A stretch of 34,667 nucleotides of DNA, from NCBI GenBank assembly GCA_022712785.1, contig JAFLJX010000237.1, forward strand, positions 1-34,667, written 5' to 3'. A program made the position numbers and the translations under genes. This DNA comes from Mycoplasmatota bacterium. GTDB taxonomy: Bacteria > Bacillota_I > Bacilli_A > Izemoplasmatales > Izemoplasmataceae. Under the pieces are notes generated by a model, which searched no databases, was not told where the DNA came from, and saw nothing but the letters and a program-made list of their open reading frames with translations. This document shows, in pieces, positions 11,501-19,520 of this stretch; position 1 is the stretch's first letter, and each line of letters opens with the position of its first letter.

Positions 11501-12249
11501 TTTGAGTCTATTTCATTTTTTTCCATTTTTGATGTGGCAAGTAATAAGTCTCTATTGTATATAATGTCTTTTGCTTTATCTTTAACAATACTAAAATCCT
11601 GTTTTTTCCTTACTAATCTTACGGGAAAATACAGTAGTGGTGCTTTAATTGAGAAGTTGTCCTTTTTGAAAACACCTTCTATATATGGGTAAGCTATATA
11701 AAAATCGTATGACCCAGTTTCTTTTTCATCTTTATTTGTTTCTCTAAAAAGAGTTGTAATGTGTCTTTCAAGTAACTCTCCTTTTGAAGTGTCTTCAAAT
11801 TTCAAATCAAGTTTTTTTACTTTGGTGTTAGTTAAGAATGATACAATATCAATATCTAAATTAAGAACCGCTAAATCAAAACTAACTCTTTTAGTAGTTT
11901 TACCCATATATAGATTAGGGTTTCTTCTTGAGATGTTAGTTAGTCTATCTTTATAGTGATCTAAAACTTTATAGGCATTTTTAGATACCTTAACTTCTTT
12001 TACAGAAGCATTTTGATGTTTGAATATAATTTTTAAGAATCTAGATGCATATTCATCCATGAATAGTTTTCCAATTCCAGAAATCGCTAAAAAATCACTT
12101 GTTTTAAGTGGTTTTTTTGTAGAAATCTCTTTAAGAACATTATCAGAACATATAAGTCGTGTTTTCCCTGTTCTTTCAAATACCTCTTGTCTTATTAAGT
12201 CTCTTAGTCCATCTAATTCGATAAGTAGTTTATTTTTTATAAGTGCCAT
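8533..12249 (-). CDS. Large SF1 DNA/RNA helicase: N-terminal HRDC-like and DUF4011-like regions, AAA_11/AAA_12 core, C-terminal MTES_1575/Vsr-like nuclease-fold domain
   Basis: LVIWGPPGTGKSQTI (Walker A), FDLVIFDEASQM (Walker B), VQGDERDIIIFSMGY...NRLNVAISRAKQKIYFVSS (motifs V/VI); C-terminal KLGIICDV...RNWIIYRVFASNWYTDP. Confidence 0.88.
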   Translation of the reverse strand: MALIKNKLLIELDGLRDLIRQEVFERTGKTRLICSDNVLKEISTKKPLKTSDFLAISGIGKLFMDEYASRFLKIIFKHQNASVKEVKVSKNAYKVLDHYKDRLTNISRRNPNLYMGKTTKRVSFDLAVLNLDIDIVSFLTNTKVKKLDLKFEDTSKGELLERHITTLFRETNKDEKETGSYDFYIAYPYIEGVFKKDNFSIKAPLLYFPVRLVRKKQDFSIVKDKAKDIIYNRDLLLATSKMEKNEIDSNTPYLGSFNKKVLKDVVIPFYQMNGINIIDTPVDLSFEPYKKDLKDVFMKRRKGIFDIKEYITVGRYKLYSSMIQKDMSLILDSSKYNELLEGLIDESDLYSKEKDIVYNDSTSKVDETKLSYINELNYSQEKVIDLINQNQKLVIWGPPGTGKSQTITSLIASSVLKGGNVLVVSEKKVALDVIYSRLKNTSKYAMFIDDAENKQDFYHKLKEFINPLPPQRTLNNDIYKLEEEIKDILHDMDVSLDLLYNQAIQDVPIHKLYSRYVKDKDVINELSPKRVHHMFVSVFGKPVFKNLNAIEKTFDKYNHLNEYLNFKTIKEEYPLISKLETKISRSNKIEFEEFTKDYELYLLKRNKAGFFKKRKLKKVFLEKNTKRILFFTKKKSIDIKYMKLLLNDGTLHNFVVKNIKNLNKQKAKYEKLTKIEIQFLDMLQNHQMLKNIKDISKHRHYLFDAFFTGYLEDIKAKNQKHLYIFDKYQEKINELNKLIEEKRNVTNESFEMELYKNALNFSNSKRIMDIKRILESGRKISVKAFIDIFQLELMNNIKVWMMTPEVVSAIIPLVYGMFDLVIFDEASQMYVEKGIPAIYRAKKVVIAGDTKQLRPSNLGIGRLEDDDEFYEDAILKDISMDARSLLDLARYRFDETILNYHYRSKYEELIAFSNHAFYEGRLIVSPNQYNSKKPPIEYIHVKDGIFDNRRNIEEAKAVIKLLKKVFRERENNETIGVITFNSTQRDLIENYIDEELFKRSVYQKQFEKELFRTDDSEDTSLFVKNIENVQGDERDIIIFSMGYARDPEGFVRRRFGWLNNDGGQNRLNVAISRAKQKIYFVSSLYPEELKVEDLKSTGPKLLKDYMRYCYFISNNKPEMAKEVLSRLHSSEELVDQEVLSDLVLDIQKRLVKNNYNVKTSLGIGSDSINIGIYDEETSSFKLGIICDVNESKVSNSRRDLLHQEKYLNARNWIIYRVFASNWYTDPNKEMRKIRDLLK

Positions 12250-12343
12250 ATTTCCACTCCTAGTAAATTATTATAATATATATTCTAGTTTAGCATTTTT
12301 ACATAGAAAAATAAAGAAAACAAAAAACAGTTATTTCAATATT

Positions 12344-12373
12344 AAAGGGACTACCAAAGTTGGTAATCCCTTT
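12344..12373 (-). terminator. Terminator hairpin downstream of tnaA
   Basis: AAAGGGACTACCAA/TTGGTAATCCCTTT, 14-bp stem with one G-U-compatible position, just after the stop at 12381. Confidence 0.75.
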
Positions 12374-12380
12374 GTTATAA

Positions 12381-13769
12381 TTATTTTTTTATAGGTTTAA
12401 GTCTTGCGGTAAAGTGTCTTAACACTGGTGGTTCATAATCAAACTCCAGTCCTACTAAAATTTCTCTATTTTTATAAACTTCTATAACTGCTTCAGCAAC
12501 TACCTCTAAATGTGCATATGTGTAGGTACGTCTTGGAATTGTAAGTCTCATTAATTCTAATGGACTTTCTAGGTTTTCATGAGTATCTGGGTCTCTTCCG
12601 AGTAAGAACGAACCTATTTCAACAGGTCTAACTCCTGCTTCTAAATATAATGCGTTTGAAACCGACTGTGCTGGAAACTCAAAATAAGGTATATGAGGAG
12701 CAAACTTTTTACAGTCAACAAATACTGCATGTCCTCCAACAGGATATTGAATAGGGACTCCTGCATCTCTTAATTTATCTCCTAAGAATCTTACTTGATC
12801 CATTCTATGTTCTAGATAATCTAACTCTAAAGCTTCGTTTAATCCTACAGATAATGCTTCCATATCTCTACCAGTTAGACCTCCATATGTTGGGAATCCT
12901 TCCATAGGAACTATGTATGTACGACATTTATTATATAAATCAGTATCTTCCTTAATACAAATTAATCCACCAATATTACTAATACCATCTTTTTTAGCAC
13001 TCATTAAAAAGATATCAGCTAATTGGAATACTTCTAATGCTATTTCTCTTATAGATTTATTTTTATATTCTTCTTCTCTTTGTTTAACAAAATATGCATT
13101 TTCTGCGTATCTTGCGCCATCAATTAGTAAAGTAATATCATATTTGTTTGCTATTTTTTTAACTTCTTTCATATTTTCCATACTAACAGGTTGTCCACCA
13201 GCACTATTATTTGTGATAGTCATGATAATTCCTGCGATGTTTTCTTTACCTTTTCCTTCTATAATATTTACTAATCCTTTTAAATCAAAATTTCCTTTAA
13301 AAGGATGATAGTTCTCAGTATCAAAACATTCATCAATTACACAATCAAGTGCACGAGCTCCAGCTAATTCAACATGAGCTCTTGTTGTATCAAAATGCAT
13401 ATTAGAAATAAAATATAATCCTTCTCTATCTACAAGTTGTGGTAAAACAACTTGTTCAGCTCCACGACCTTGATGTGCAGGAATAATATATTTATAGTTT
13501 GTAATTTCTTTAGCTACTTTTTCTAACTTATAAAAACTACGAGATCCAGCATAAGCTTCGTCTCCCATCATCAATGCAGCCCATTGGAAATGGCTCATTG
13601 CTCCAGTTCCCGAATCTGTTAGTAAATCAATATATACATCTTCACTTCTTAAACTAAAAGGATTGTATCCAGCATCTTTTAGAAATCCAATTCTTTCTTC
13701 TTTTGTAGTAACTTTGATTGGCTCTACCATCTTTATTCTATAAGGTGGAGCCACATACTTTTTGTTCAT
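12381..13769 (-). CDS. tnaA: Tryptophanase (beta-eliminating lyase, PLP)
   Basis: IDLLTDSGTGAMS, HQGRGAEQ, ITNNSAGGQPVSMENM, MSAKKDGISNIGGL, VEIGSFLLGRDP, RLTIPRRTYTYAH. Tryptophanase-like rather than tyrosine phenol-lyase-like. Start placed at MNKKYVAPPYRIK (GGAGG RBS) rather than the ORF-track start at 13832. Confidence 0.92.
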   Translation of the reverse strand: MNKKYVAPPYRIKMVEPIKVTTKEERIGFLKDAGYNPFSLRSEDVYIDLLTDSGTGAMSHFQWAALMMGDEAYAGSRSFYKLEKVAKEITNYKYIIPAHQGRGAEQVVLPQLVDREGLYFISNMHFDTTRAHVELAGARALDCVIDECFDTENYHPFKGNFDLKGLVNIIEGKGKENIAGIIMTITNNSAGGQPVSMENMKEVKKIANKYDITLLIDGARYAENAYFVKQREEEYKNKSIREIALEVFQLADIFLMSAKKDGISNIGGLICIKEDTDLYNKCRTYIVPMEGFPTYGGLTGRDMEALSVGLNEALELDYLEHRMDQVRFLGDKLRDAGVPIQYPVGGHAVFVDCKKFAPHIPYFEFPAQSVSNALYLEAGVRPVEIGSFLLGRDPDTHENLESPLELMRLTIPRRTYTYAHLEVVAEAVIEVYKNREILVGLEFDYEPPVLRHFTARLKPIKK

Positions 13770-13833
13770 ATTATTCCTCCAAAGTGTAAAGTATTTTTCA
13801 TTATGTTTATATCTAAAATATAAGACCAACATT

Positions 13834-13862
13834 ATTATACAATTTTAAAGCGCTTACATCAA
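13834..13862 (-). promoter_or_regulatory. tnaA promoter, TTGATG-17-TATAAT, with cre-like box in the spacer
   Basis: Minus strand TTGATG (13862-13857), 17-nt spacer, TATAAT (13839-13834); TGTAAGCGCTTTAA at 13845-13858 matches TGWAANCGNTNWCA at 13/14. Confidence 0.75.
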
Positions 13863-13873
13863 CCTAATTGTAT

Positions 13874-13906
13874 AATAAAACCTGAGAATTTATCTCAGGT
13901 TTTATT
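13874..13906 (-). terminator. Terminator of the rsmH-like gene
   Basis: AATAAAACCTGAGA ATTTA TCTCAGGTTTTATT, 14-bp perfect arms starting at the stop codon. Confidence 0.85.
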
Positions 13907-14955
13907 TAAGCTTTTATTGCCCATCTCATTTTAGTTGAACGAGCACGTCTATTAATATTGCACTCTTCAAGAGTTGGTCTGATTATCTCAGAAGATATTT
14001 CTTTATAGATACCTTCTCTTAGTAATCTTTTAAATGATTTCTTAACAAGTCTATCTTCCCCCGAATGGAAAGAAAGTACTACAACTCTACCCTCTTTAGC
14101 TAAAACGTCAGGTAACTTTTCTAAGAAGTTATATATCGATTCGAATTCTCTATTCACATCTATTCTAAGAGCTTGAAAAGATCTTTGACATGATTTTTTT
14201 ATTTCATTATCTCTAGTACTTGGGTGAATAAACTGAAGTGCGCCTTTAATTATATTTTGCAGTTTTGTAGTTGTGTCAATATGAATACCTTTTCTGATTT
14301 CTTTTACTATAGCTTTAGATATAACTCCTGCATGAGGTTCATCAGCATTCTCAGTAAGCATACCTTCTATTGCCTCTTGAGAAAGCCTTCTTAGCCTAGT
14401 TGATGCGGGTATACCAATTCCAGGATTCATTCTTAAATCCAAAGGCCCATTTTTTTTATATGAAAATCCTCTTTCAGGATTATCTATTTGCATTGAAGAC
14501 ACTCCTAAATCCGCTAAAACAAAGTTTAGTAGTCCTGATTCTGGCACTACTTCATCTATGTTTGAAAAGTTTAGATGTTTAGTAGTTAATATATTTGAGT
14601 CATAGCCTAGATTTTCTAAGCGCTCTTTGGTTTTTGGTAATTCAATTGAATCTATATCCAATGAATACAAATGCCCTTTAGAATCAAGTTTTTTAAGCAT
14701 TTCTAATGTGTGTCCTCCATAACCTAAAGTTGCGTCTAATCCAACTTGGCCTGGTTTAATTTGTAGAAAATCTAGGATCTCATTTACCATTATAGGAATA
14801 TGCATCCCTGCGGGTGTACTTCCTTTTTGAATAACCCTGTCAATTGTTTTTGAGTATTTTTCAGGATTTAATTCTTTATATTTTTCTTTATAAGATTTAG
14901 GATATTTACCACTATATCTAACTCTTCTTTTATGTGGTTTTTCTTGTTCAGCCAT
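13906..14955 (-). CDS. rsmH2: 16S rRNA (cytosine-1402-N4)-methyltransferase paralogue, RsmH2 type
   Basis: VGLDATLGYGGHT, LADLGVSSMQIDNPERGFSYKKNGPLDLRMNP, FQALRIDVNREFE, VVVLSFHSGEDRLVKKSFK; basic ~55-aa N-terminal extension. Confidence 0.82.
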   Translation of the reverse strand: MAEQEKPHKRRVRYSGKYPKSYKEKYKELNPEKYSKTIDRVIQKGSTPAGMHIPIMVNEILDFLQIKPGQVGLDATLGYGGHTLEMLKKLDSKGHLYSLDIDSIELPKTKERLENLGYDSNILTTKHLNFSNIDEVVPESGLLNFVLADLGVSSMQIDNPERGFSYKKNGPLDLRMNPGIGIPASTRLRRLSQEAIEGMLTENADEPHAGVISKAIVKEIRKGIHIDTTTKLQNIIKGALQFIHPSTRDNEIKKSCQRSFQALRIDVNREFESIYNFLEKLPDVLAKEGRVVVLSFHSGEDRLVKKSFKRLLREGIYKEISSEIIRPTLEECNINRRARSTKMRWAIKA

Positions 14956-15072
14956 AATAATCTCCGCCTTTTGATATTCTAATATGTTATAATCTTAGTT
15001 TAACTCATACTGAGTATAAACTTATTATATAATATAATGCAAATAATTTCTCGTAAATATACGTTTAAACTC

Positions 15073-15109
15073 ATCAAAGCCCACTAATATTAAATTAGCG
15101 GGCTTTGAT
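15073..15109 (-). terminator. Hairpin at the 3' end of the 11-gene operon
   Basis: ATCAAAGCCCACTAAT ATTAA ATTAGCGGGCTTTGAT, 16-bp stem with one wobble-compatible position; weak U-tract. Confidence 0.65.
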
Positions 15110-15136
15110 ATATAAGGAGAATTCTGAAAAAACAAA

Positions 15137-16018
15137 TTAGTTAGTAAATTCCATAATGTAATTAGCAAGTGTATCAGGTAAATCAACTAATGGTGAGTGT
15201 CCAGAGTTTTTCAATACAATTTTTTTAGAATTAGTTATAGCTTCAATTGTTTCATCAACCATGTATTCTAAAACTACAGCATCGCTATCACCCCATAAAG
15301 ATAATACCGGACAAGTTACATCCTTAATTGTACCATCTCCTAAAGAGACACCATTTGAGAAATTAGACATATTGAATGTTGTTAATGCCCAATCTACATC
15401 AATTATATTTCGTTGTTTCATTGTTTCTGATAAATACAATTTGTTATCTTCTTCACTTGGTTTATTAACTGTGTATATAGCTTGATCCCAAATTGAATTC
15501 ATTATTTCTACACTATTAGTTTTGAAAATATTGTCCATAGGTTTTACTTGAACTGCATCTTCTGCTAATTCTTCAATACTGCTATAGAATTCACCGAGTT
15601 TTGGAGACCCATCATCATTCTTTTTATAGATTGGATATCCTCGGTATGAACAAGATTCAATCAAAATTAGCTTTTTTACTTGATCTTGTCTTTTTGATGC
15701 TATTTTCATACTTATAGCTCCGCCTGTACTCCAACCAGCTATATTGTATTTTTTAATGTTTAAAACATCTAGTAATTCACAGATATCATCTGAGAAATCT
15801 TCTAAACCTTTAATAGGGTTAATATATGATGAATCACCAAACCCTCTTAAGTCAGGTGCAATAACTCTATATTTGCGTCTAAGTCTTTCAATTAGCGGTT
15901 TAAAATGTAACCCACTACTCATGTTTCCATGAATTAAAACTAAAACTTCTTCTCTTGTACCTTTATCAATATAATGAATAGTTTCTCCATTACTTAATTT
16001 TAAATGTTTCTTATCCAT
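15137..16018 (-). CDS. Alpha/beta hydrolase
   Basis: HGNMSSG oxyanion region, GWSTGG nucleophile elbow, KNSGHSPLVDLP catalytic His. Confidence 0.9.
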   Translation of the reverse strand: MDKKHLKLSNGETIHYIDKGTREEVLVLIHGNMSSGLHFKPLIERLRRKYRVIAPDLRGFGDSSYINPIKGLEDFSDDICELLDVLNIKKYNIAGWSTGGAISMKIASKRQDQVKKLILIESCSYRGYPIYKKNDDGSPKLGEFYSSIEELAEDAVQVKPMDNIFKTNSVEIMNSIWDQAIYTVNKPSEEDNKLYLSETMKQRNIIDVDWALTTFNMSNFSNGVSLGDGTIKDVTCPVLSLWGDSDAVVLEYMVDETIEAITNSKKIVLKNSGHSPLVDLPDTLANYIMEFTN

Positions 16019-16029
16019 ATGTATTCCTC

Positions 16030-16860
16030 CTAAATAATTTTCGGTATATTTGTACTATTAATAAAACCAAGTATTATAGTTGTAAATAACTCAGGATCTT
16101 CGTACATAGATGCATGCCCTGCGTTAGGTAAATGTATTAATTTAGATCCTTTAATATTCTCATTCAAATACTTTTGTTCAAATGGTGGTGTTAAGAAATC
16201 ATATTCGCTACTTATAATAAGTGTATTTGCAGTAATAATATGTAATGAATTTGTAGTGTCATGTGTCTCAGCACTTTTTGTTAATCTAACCATTGAATCT
16301 AAGAATAATGGGTTACTAAATAATGGCACTAATATTTTTTTTCTTTCTTCCATCCATTCAATATTTTCTGTATAAAACTTTGGAGAATAAATGTAAGGAA
16401 TAGATATATTGTAGTACGCAAGTCCATTTCTAGATTCAGATACTTGATTCCATCCGTCTCCAATAGCTTTAAGCCAAGGACTAGTTTTAGCTACGCCATT
16501 AGCTAAAATTATTTTTTTAACTGTGGTTGGGTATTTAATACTGTATTTTAGTGCAATACTTGCTCCATAACTTATCCCTACCAAATTTACTTTTTCAAGT
16601 TTTAACTCGTTAATTAAACTGTTTAAAACTTCAACTTGTAGATCTAGTGTGTAGTTAGTATCAGATTTACTTGATTCACCTTGATCAACCATATCAAATC
16701 TAATCAAAGTATTGTTTTCACTAAGAGATTCTTTGAATATTTCCCAACTAAGAGTAGACATCATAATACCGTTTACTAAAATTATTATTTCTTTATCACT
16801 TTTTAAATCACCATCTACAACATATTTTATGTTAAAGTCATTGTGTTTTAAAAAACTCAT
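16030..16860 (-). CDS. Alpha/beta hydrolase
   Basis: GISYGAS nucleophile elbow, LPNAGHASMYEDPE catalytic His; 4-nt overlap with the upstream CoA-transferase gene. Confidence 0.9.
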   Translation of the reverse strand: MSFLKHNDFNIKYVVDGDLKSDKEIIILVNGIMMSTLSWEIFKESLSENNTLIRFDMVDQGESSKSDTNYTLDLQVEVLNSLINELKLEKVNLVGISYGASIALKYSIKYPTTVKKIILANGVAKTSPWLKAIGDGWNQVSESRNGLAYYNISIPYIYSPKFYTENIEWMEERKKILVPLFSNPLFLDSMVRLTKSAETHDTTNSLHIITANTLIISSEYDFLTPPFEQKYLNENIKGSKLIHLPNAGHASMYEDPELFTTIILGFINSTNIPKII

Positions 16861-18158
16861 TTAATATACCCGATTTCTAATGCTCTTTTTCTTAGTTCAT
16901 CTTTGAATTTAGGATGAGAAATACTAATTAATAATTCAACTCTTTCTTTTACGCTTGTTCCTCTTAATCTTACTGCACCATATTCAGTAACAATGTAGTC
17001 TACATCATTTCTTGATAAACTTACTCCTGCTCCTGGTTTTAAGAAAGGAACTATTTTACTGATTTCTTCTCTTATGCCAGTTTCTTTATTTCTAACATTA
17101 GCTGTTGAATATAACGCAATAAAGCTTCTACCATTTTTACTTCTTTGTGCACCTGTAGCTGTATCACTTTGTCCACCTGTACCACTAAACTGTACTGGAC
17201 CAATTGACTCACTGCAACACTGTCCTGTTAAATCTACTTCAATAGTAGTGTTTATCGATACTTGGTTATCGTTCTTCCCAATAACACAAGGATCATTAAC
17301 ATAATGTCCATCTAATATCATAATACTTGGGTTATCATCCATAAATTCATAGAGTTCTTTAGTCCCAAGTGCGAATGCCGCAACCATTTTTCCTGGATGC
17401 AATGTTTTCATACTATTATCAATTGCACCTGACTGTGCTAATTTCATTAATCCTGTGGTTAACATTTCAGTGTGAACACCTAAATGTTTTTTATCGCAAA
17501 GTGCAGCTGCAACAGCATTTGGGATTCCACCAATTCCTAATTGAAGAGAATCTCCATCATTAATTAGTTCCGCTATATGTTTTCCAATTAAAATATCTTT
17601 TTCATTTGGTTCAGTTTCAGGTAATACTGGTATATCATAGTCTACTTCAATAAAATAATCTATTAGACTTTCATGAACCTCTAAATCACCAAAAGTTCTT
17701 GGTAATTTGGGATTAATTTCTAAAATTACAGTTTTTGCTTTCGTAATCATTCCTTTTTCATATACATTTGACAATGATAATGAAACATATCCATGTTTAT
17801 CTGGTGGTGTGCAATTTCCAATATAGATGTCAGGAATTTTGTGTTCTAATCTTCTTACTCCAGCAAAGTTTAAATGATTTGGAATATAAGAGATATTTCC
17901 ATGTTTAAAAGCTTTTCTTAAGTCTCCACTAAAAAACCAACTATTGATAGTAAACTTTTCAGCTAAAGTCTCATCTAACATAAATTGATATTTTGATAAT
18001 GGTAAACAGTTATCAATTGTTACATGATCGATTTTATTCGCTATTTCATGTAAGTGAGCAAAAAACTCTCGTCCTTCACTTGCAGCCATACCGGCAACTA
18101 TGTAATCTTCATTTTTTACTAGGTTTAATGATTCTTGTAGTGTAATTAGTTTTGCCAT
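16857..18158 (-). CDS. Acetyl-CoA hydrolase/transferase family CoA-transferase (4-hydroxybutyrate/butyrate CoA-transferase-like)
   Basis: LQLGIGGIPNAVAAAL, INTTIEVDLTGQCCSESIG (catalytic Glu region), GTGGQSDTATGAQRSKNGRSFIALYSTA, TEYGAVRLRGTS. Confidence 0.9.
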   Translation of the reverse strand: MAKLITLQESLNLVKNEDYIVAGMAASEGREFFAHLHEIANKIDHVTIDNCLPLSKYQFMLDETLAEKFTINSWFFSGDLRKAFKHGNISYIPNHLNFAGVRRLEHKIPDIYIGNCTPPDKHGYVSLSLSNVYEKGMITKAKTVILEINPKLPRTFGDLEVHESLIDYFIEVDYDIPVLPETEPNEKDILIGKHIAELINDGDSLQLGIGGIPNAVAAALCDKKHLGVHTEMLTTGLMKLAQSGAIDNSMKTLHPGKMVAAFALGTKELYEFMDDNPSIMILDGHYVNDPCVIGKNDNQVSINTTIEVDLTGQCCSESIGPVQFSGTGGQSDTATGAQRSKNGRSFIALYSTANVRNKETGIREEISKIVPFLKPGAGVSLSRNDVDYIVTEYGAVRLRGTSVKERVELLISISHPKFKDELRKRALEIGYIK

Positions 18159-18182
18159 AATGTCCTCCTAAAGTATAAATGT

Positions 18183-18214
18183 TGTACAGGGAGATTTTAA
18201 AATCGCCCTGTACA
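18183..18214 (-). other. Intra-operon hairpin between the SBP and CoA-transferase genes
   Basis: TGTACAGGG..CCCTGTACA (9-bp arms) plus inner GATTTTAAAATC; no U-tract on the minus strand. Confidence 0.7.
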
Positions 18215-18238
18215 CATTTAAATTTAAATATTTTTTTA

Positions 18239-19465
18239 TTAGTTTCCTAAAATCTCATCAATTGGTTGAATAGGTCTTGTAACCACCCATGCATAAACTT
18301 CATCAGAACCTTCTAATTTAGTTAATGCCATAGATTGTGTACCAACTCTAGAACCATTTGAATAATCTAAGAATCCACCAAATGGATTTTGTATTGGAGC
18401 TGATTCCATTGCATCAATGAAATTTGGCCAAGTTAAATCATCTTCGCCAACTGCTTCTAATCCTGCAACAAAGAATGATGCAGCGATCCATCCAGTCATA
18501 GCATAAACGCTTGCTACATAATCAGGATTAAATTTAGTCATTTCTGCTACATATAAGTTATATGCTGCAGAGAAAGTAGTTCCATCTGCTTCAAAGAAAT
18601 CAACCCATGCACCTGCATAAACGTCAAATGATGGTAAAACATCTTTAACTAATGTACCAAATGATGGACTTGCATTTACATAAGAAGTAATACAATCAAC
18701 ATCACTACCTGCAAGTTGTAATGCTTTCATAGCAGTACCTGCACTTGATTGGTTAGCTGCAATAATGATAAAATCAACATCAGCTTCAACTATAGCTATT
18801 GCTGCTGCACTGTAATCTGAAGCTGCATATTCAACTTCTTGTACAACTAATTCAACACCTAAGTTAGTTGCTTCAATTTCAATACCTTGTAACATACTTG
18901 TTCCTGAATCATCATTTGAATAGATAACACCAATTTTAGCTGCATTAAAATCTCCAACAGCACGTGCAACCATTACTTGACCTTCAGCTGGATAAAGAGG
19001 TTGAACTGGGAATGAAGCTCTTTCGTTTCCAGTTGCTTCTTGGTTGAATAATGTCCCAACACCAGTAGCATAATAAACTCTAGGAATTCCAACTTCTTCT
19101 AAATATGATTCAGTAGCTCCAATAATAGGAGTTCCGAAATGTCCTACAAATGCAAATATTTCATCATCTTCAACTAATTTTTCTGCATAAGTAAGCCCTG
19201 TAGCTCCATTAAACTCATCATCATAATGAACAAATTCAATCATTCTACCATTTACTCCTCCATCGTTGTTAACCATTTCAAAATATGCTTCGATTCCCGC
19301 AACAAATGGTAAACCAACAAATGCTAACCCGCCAGATGTTGCAGCTGAGTTACCAACTAATACTGTTGTATCTGTGACACCTTGTGCTGATTCAGTTTCA
19401 TCTTTACATGCAGATAAAGTAAACACAGCAAATGCCAATGTCAATACTAATAATAATTTTTTCAT
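18239..19465 (-). CDS. ABC transporter substrate-binding lipoprotein, LivK/branched-chain amino acid-type
   Basis: Lipoprotein signal MKKLLLVLTLAFAVFTLSAC; periplasmic-binding fold type I pattern (VLVGNSAATSGGLAFVG..., VEDDEIFAFVGHFGTP). Start moved to MKK (GGAGG RBS). Confidence 0.9.
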   Translation of the reverse strand: MKKLLLVLTLAFAVFTLSACKDETESAQGVTDTTVLVGNSAATSGGLAFVGLPFVAGIEAYFEMVNNDGGVNGRMIEFVHYDDEFNGATGLTYAEKLVEDDEIFAFVGHFGTPIIGATESYLEEVGIPRVYYATGVGTLFNQEATGNERASFPVQPLYPAEGQVMVARAVGDFNAAKIGVIYSNDDSGTSMLQGIEIEATNLGVELVVQEVEYAASDYSAAAIAIVEADVDFIIIAANQSSAGTAMKALQLAGSDVDCITSYVNASPSFGTLVKDVLPSFDVYAGAWVDFFEADGTTFSAAYNLYVAEMTKFNPDYVASVYAMTGWIAASFFVAGLEAVGEDDLTWPNFIDAMESAPIQNPFGGFLDYSNGSRVGTQSMALTKLEGSDEVYAWVVTRPIQPIDEILGN

Positions 19466-19489
19466 AATTTCCTCCATTTTCTATTTTTT

Positions 19490-19510
19490 CTGATTTTTTA
19501 TTTAAATCAG
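19490..19510 (-). other. Intra-operon hairpin between livF-like and SBP genes
   Basis: CTGATTT-TTTATTT-AAATCAG, 7-bp stem, no U-tract on the minus strand. Confidence 0.5.
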
Positions 19511-19520
19511 CTTGAACCTA

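Noticed and set aside
12020-12394. 124-aa plus-strand ORF overlapping the helicase N-terminus and the tnaA terminator
   Set aside because: Antisense to an annotated CDS, low-complexity hydrophobic sequence, runs through a terminator.
13770-13832. Possible tnaC-like leader peptide or N-terminal extension of tryptophanase (MLVLYFRYKHNEKYFTLWRNN; alternative frame MKNTLHFGGII-stop)
   Set aside because: The longer frame is in-frame 5' UTR without its own RBS (it begins next to the -10), and the real start has GGAGG. The short frame has no Trp and no TnaC-type spacing, so no attenuation mechanism is supported.
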